A DNA stretch of 64,000 nucleotides from Anticarsia gemmatalis (taxonomy: Eukaryota; Arthropoda; Insecta; Lepidoptera; Erebidae), in NCBI RefSeq assembly GCF_050436995.1, contig NC_134756.1:6324001-6388000 (forward strand), written 5' to 3'. Made by a program: the position numbers and the translations under genes. Positions within the stretch are counted from its first letter, which is position 1; each line of letters starts with the position of its first letter. Under the pieces are notes generated by a model. The model was not told the origin of the DNA, ran no database searches, and was given only the letters and a program-made list of their open reading frames with translations. Below, piece after piece: positions 61,201 through 64,000 of this stretch.

Positions 61201-64000
61201 TAAAATTCGTCATACGAATCATGTCGAATGATACTTGAACATTGTAACATAGCTAAAACAAACTCAACATATTATATTTTTTTAATATTCTGAATTCAAT
61301 GTTTCAACGGCTCCATTTGCAATTTAAATTCGCCGCTTGGGAGACGCGTGTCTCCAATATTGACTCAGTGGATAGAACGTACTAGGAGATATAAATACAC
61401 TTTTACTTTGCTATTTACCATGTGTTCTAGAAAAACGAATATTTTCTAAAGCTCTTTCCCTATATCTTTATGAGAAAATCTTGTGATATATTTTTGTACT
61501 ATAAAAAAGAAAGTACATATTTGACTGACGTCATAACTAGCTTATGCAAATCCCGTTTGAAATACCAATTAATCATTAGTAGCTATATAACAATGAATAG
61601 CAATGAAAGTAATGCTAGGATACTTAATAATACATTCTAGGCCGTACAAGTAGCTGGAACCATTTTTCTTGTTGAAACCGGACAGACAATAGCACTAAAC
61701 ATTAGTCACGATAACTAACACTTTAGATTTACCTGTGGAGACAGCGTAATTGATACTTTTTGTACATTTACTTTCATAAATATTTAAGTAATCATTTGTC
61801 TACTTTCTATATGCTTTCCTAAATGTCAAGACAAGATGAATGGCCATTATAATTCGATTCATTAAATATTTATCTACGAGCGCATCAGTAAGGCCTACAT
61901 TAGAAAAAAATGGCCGCGCATTTATTCCAAAGTGACGTCATTGTTGAACACAATAGGACCCGAAAGCTTAGAATTCCGGATTCGTTTTTGTAATAATTTG
62001 AATGTGCCCTATTCCGTTCATTAACATTCATGGCTTCACGTACACTGTTCCTGCAACAGACGGGCCGGAAATACTTTTCGGATGTCCGCCGGCAATGTGC
62101 ATCTCGCTTTTCCAGTGATAGATCGTATTTACTGATACAGACGTTATACATTGCCGGTTTGATAAGCGCCTTTAGTTATTGCGCACCATTAAGTGGGATA
62201 TGAAGATCGCTTGTAAACGATATTATTAATATTTCACCCTAAGTTTTATTTTACGGTTTTTGATTCGAAAGAGATAAAATATTTTCGTTACTTTAAAATT
62301 AAAGTGATAAAATACATAATGAATTAGCCCATTCCATTAAGACTCGGTGCTAATGAAAGAATAACATAATTATGAAATTACACGAGAATTTCACTTTGCT
62401 TAAATGTAAATAATGTTGAAAGAATATCAAACCTTTTTAAATTACTCTGCTTACATTAAGAATTTAAATATAATTTTGCCGTCTGCCTTTTAACAAGCTT
62501 TTTTATTTACCCTAAACTAGGTCCTTATCGATGCCGCAGGCCGATTTACGTAAATTTAATCATTATTCAGCGTGGAAAATATGCGCCGTAACAGATTAAA
62601 TCCAAATTTCTTATTCCGCAAGATATAAAATTGCAATAATGTCGTGTAAATTTAGCATAATCTCCTAAAAAAGCTGATAATGAGCCATTATGTTAACGGT
62701 GGCAATAACTGGTCACGTTACACAGTGAACCAATTACAAGGTAACGAATTAATGGTGAATTCCTTACCGAATTAAATTGACGATGGGAAATTGCTGGAAC
62801 ACGATAAAGCCCGTTATTTTGCGCGGCAATAAATTTTATAATATCCGTTCCTAGTTAAGGAGTCGCCATCCACAATATTCGGAAGGCTTCGACGCAAGTT
62901 TATAAATTAAAAGCCGTTAAAACAGGAACTCCAAGTCGATCGAGTACTATTTCAAACATTTATTTTGAATAATCCGTATTTTGAATGAAATTTGGGAATA
63001 TTTAACGTTGTTGTGGTTGAGAGTTTCGAAAACGTGATACTGGACTCGTCCAGAATTAATTCTTTGATATCGCGCCGAAAAGTTATTTCATATTTTATTT
63101 AAAAACCAAGTATTATATTATAACCATGCCGGAGATGGTTTTGGTTTTTATTTCTTGTACCTCCTATTCAAGGTTCTTTACCAAGTTACCACATACGACT
63201 CAAAATTTAACTATAGTCCTTTGTGGAGACATTCAATAGTTATTCTAACAAAGACATACAAAATGGCAACAATACTATTAAATAAAAGTACCTAAGACAT
63301 ATTTTATAACTTAAATTTAACCGACTTTAATTTAATGAGACACACATAAATAACGGGATCTTTTCTCACCACACATAACTTACACAGCTGATGAGTGGTA
63401 TTTTATCCAAAAAATTCATAACACACGCCTAGGCGCGATTTAGATCTCTTTACAAACGTAATAAGTGTCATCAAGACGGTAATGTATGCCCATCGAATAT
63501 GAAAACCCGTATTATATGTAGATTTTTCTAATTCTCCTTCCCGAGGCCAAAAGGGAGATGAAATTGTATTTTATTTTAGCGCCGTCATAAATCTACTGGC
63601 ACAAGGTATAAAATGAGAGCCTCCATTGAAGAACGTGTTGAGAGAGAATATAAATTTACAATCTCCAACATACATTAATATGAAATAATTTCAACGCTAA
63701 AGTAACATGCGAGGTAAGTATTAAAAAGGATACATAAAATCCTTTTTTCACTAATTAACCAATCTAGATAATCCTGTATTACGAGAGATTTACAAGCCCA
63801 CAAATTACGGTCGGGTGGTAAAACAAGACCGAATGTAACACAAATATATAATAATAATAATATGCAAAGAAGATAATTCTTGAGAATTCTTATATGAACA
63901 AAAGAGAACAAGCACAAATATTTGATAAAATAAATACACTGTTATTACAAACTTACTACGAAGAACCCCATCCGTAGATCCTAATCAAATTAATATTCAA
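58258..64000. other. Gene-free AT-rich stretch to the window end
   Basis: No supported gene. Visible items are TATCGATA at 58395-58402, an AAT/AAAT-rich run at 59702-59738, a near-perfect hairpin at about 59633-59667, perfect CRE octamers at 61526-61533 and 61933-61940, and TAAT/ATTA-rich DNA at 62320-62390 and 62740-62780. Open frames of up to 102 codons (58980-59288) have no recognisable domain. Confidence 0.5.

Noticed and set aside
63606..63640. TATA-type promoter (GGTATAAAATG)
   Set aside because: No initiator-like sequence about 30 bp downstream.

Overview
The window looks like a gene-poor stretch of a lepidopteran (moth or butterfly) nuclear genome. It is AT-rich, about 65% by eye, with no long host open reading frame, no operon-like gene packing and no bacterial signals. 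The recognisable content is insect mobile DNA: tRNA-headed SINEs of the type common in Lepidoptera, a Helitron with the CATACTAATATTATAAATG start and CTAG-T end seen across Lepidoptera, a two-ORF non-LTR retrotransposon, and a PIF/Harbinger relic. I could not identify any host protein-coding gene. The species call stays at order level.

Layout. 1-12.3 kb: unique-looking AT-rich DNA with one TATA plus initiator pair near 2.9 kb and two short palindromes. 12.3-12.85 kb: Helitron carrying a (TCTG)n array. 16.8-18.0 kb: internally deleted PIF/Harbinger element with perfect 30-bp terminal inverted repeats (TIRs), TTA target duplications and the front part of a transposase gene. 20.65-20.94 kb: old minus-strand SINE. 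26.16-28.29 kb: unclassified TIR element that holds a 430-bp AAAAT array and a 163-bp near-perfect hairpin. 28.38-28.68 kb: plus-strand SINE of a second family. 31.0 and 36.4-36.66 kb: minus-strand fragments of the 3' end of one non-LTR family. 34.26-34.58 kb: young minus-strand SINE with a 13-bp target duplication. 43.25-48.28 kb: almost intact non-LTR retrotransposon whose 5' end abuts a 154-bp T tract. 52.40-53.85 kb: 1.45-kb foldback element with about 670-bp arms. 54-64 kb: unique-looking AT-rich DNA with several perfect palindromes.

The elements work in pairs. Non-LTR retrotransposons supply reverse transcriptase and endonuclease, and SINEs depend on such enzymes through their 3' ends. 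Two SINE families here have different tRNA heads but a related 3' module, which suggests a shared partner LINE. The Harbinger relic, the TIR element and the foldback lack a usable transposase and would need one in trans. The non-LTR element is the only one close to autonomy: ORF1 is open, and ORF2 is broken by one 5-bp tandem duplication.

The strongest candidates for undescribed biology are the foldback, which would make long double-stranded RNA if transcribed; the TIR element with its internal hairpin; the T tract plus downstream promoter motif at the LINE 5' end; and several perfect palindromes that look like template-switch events. Outside the repeats the DNA could be intergenic or intronic, and the sequence alone does not decide which.
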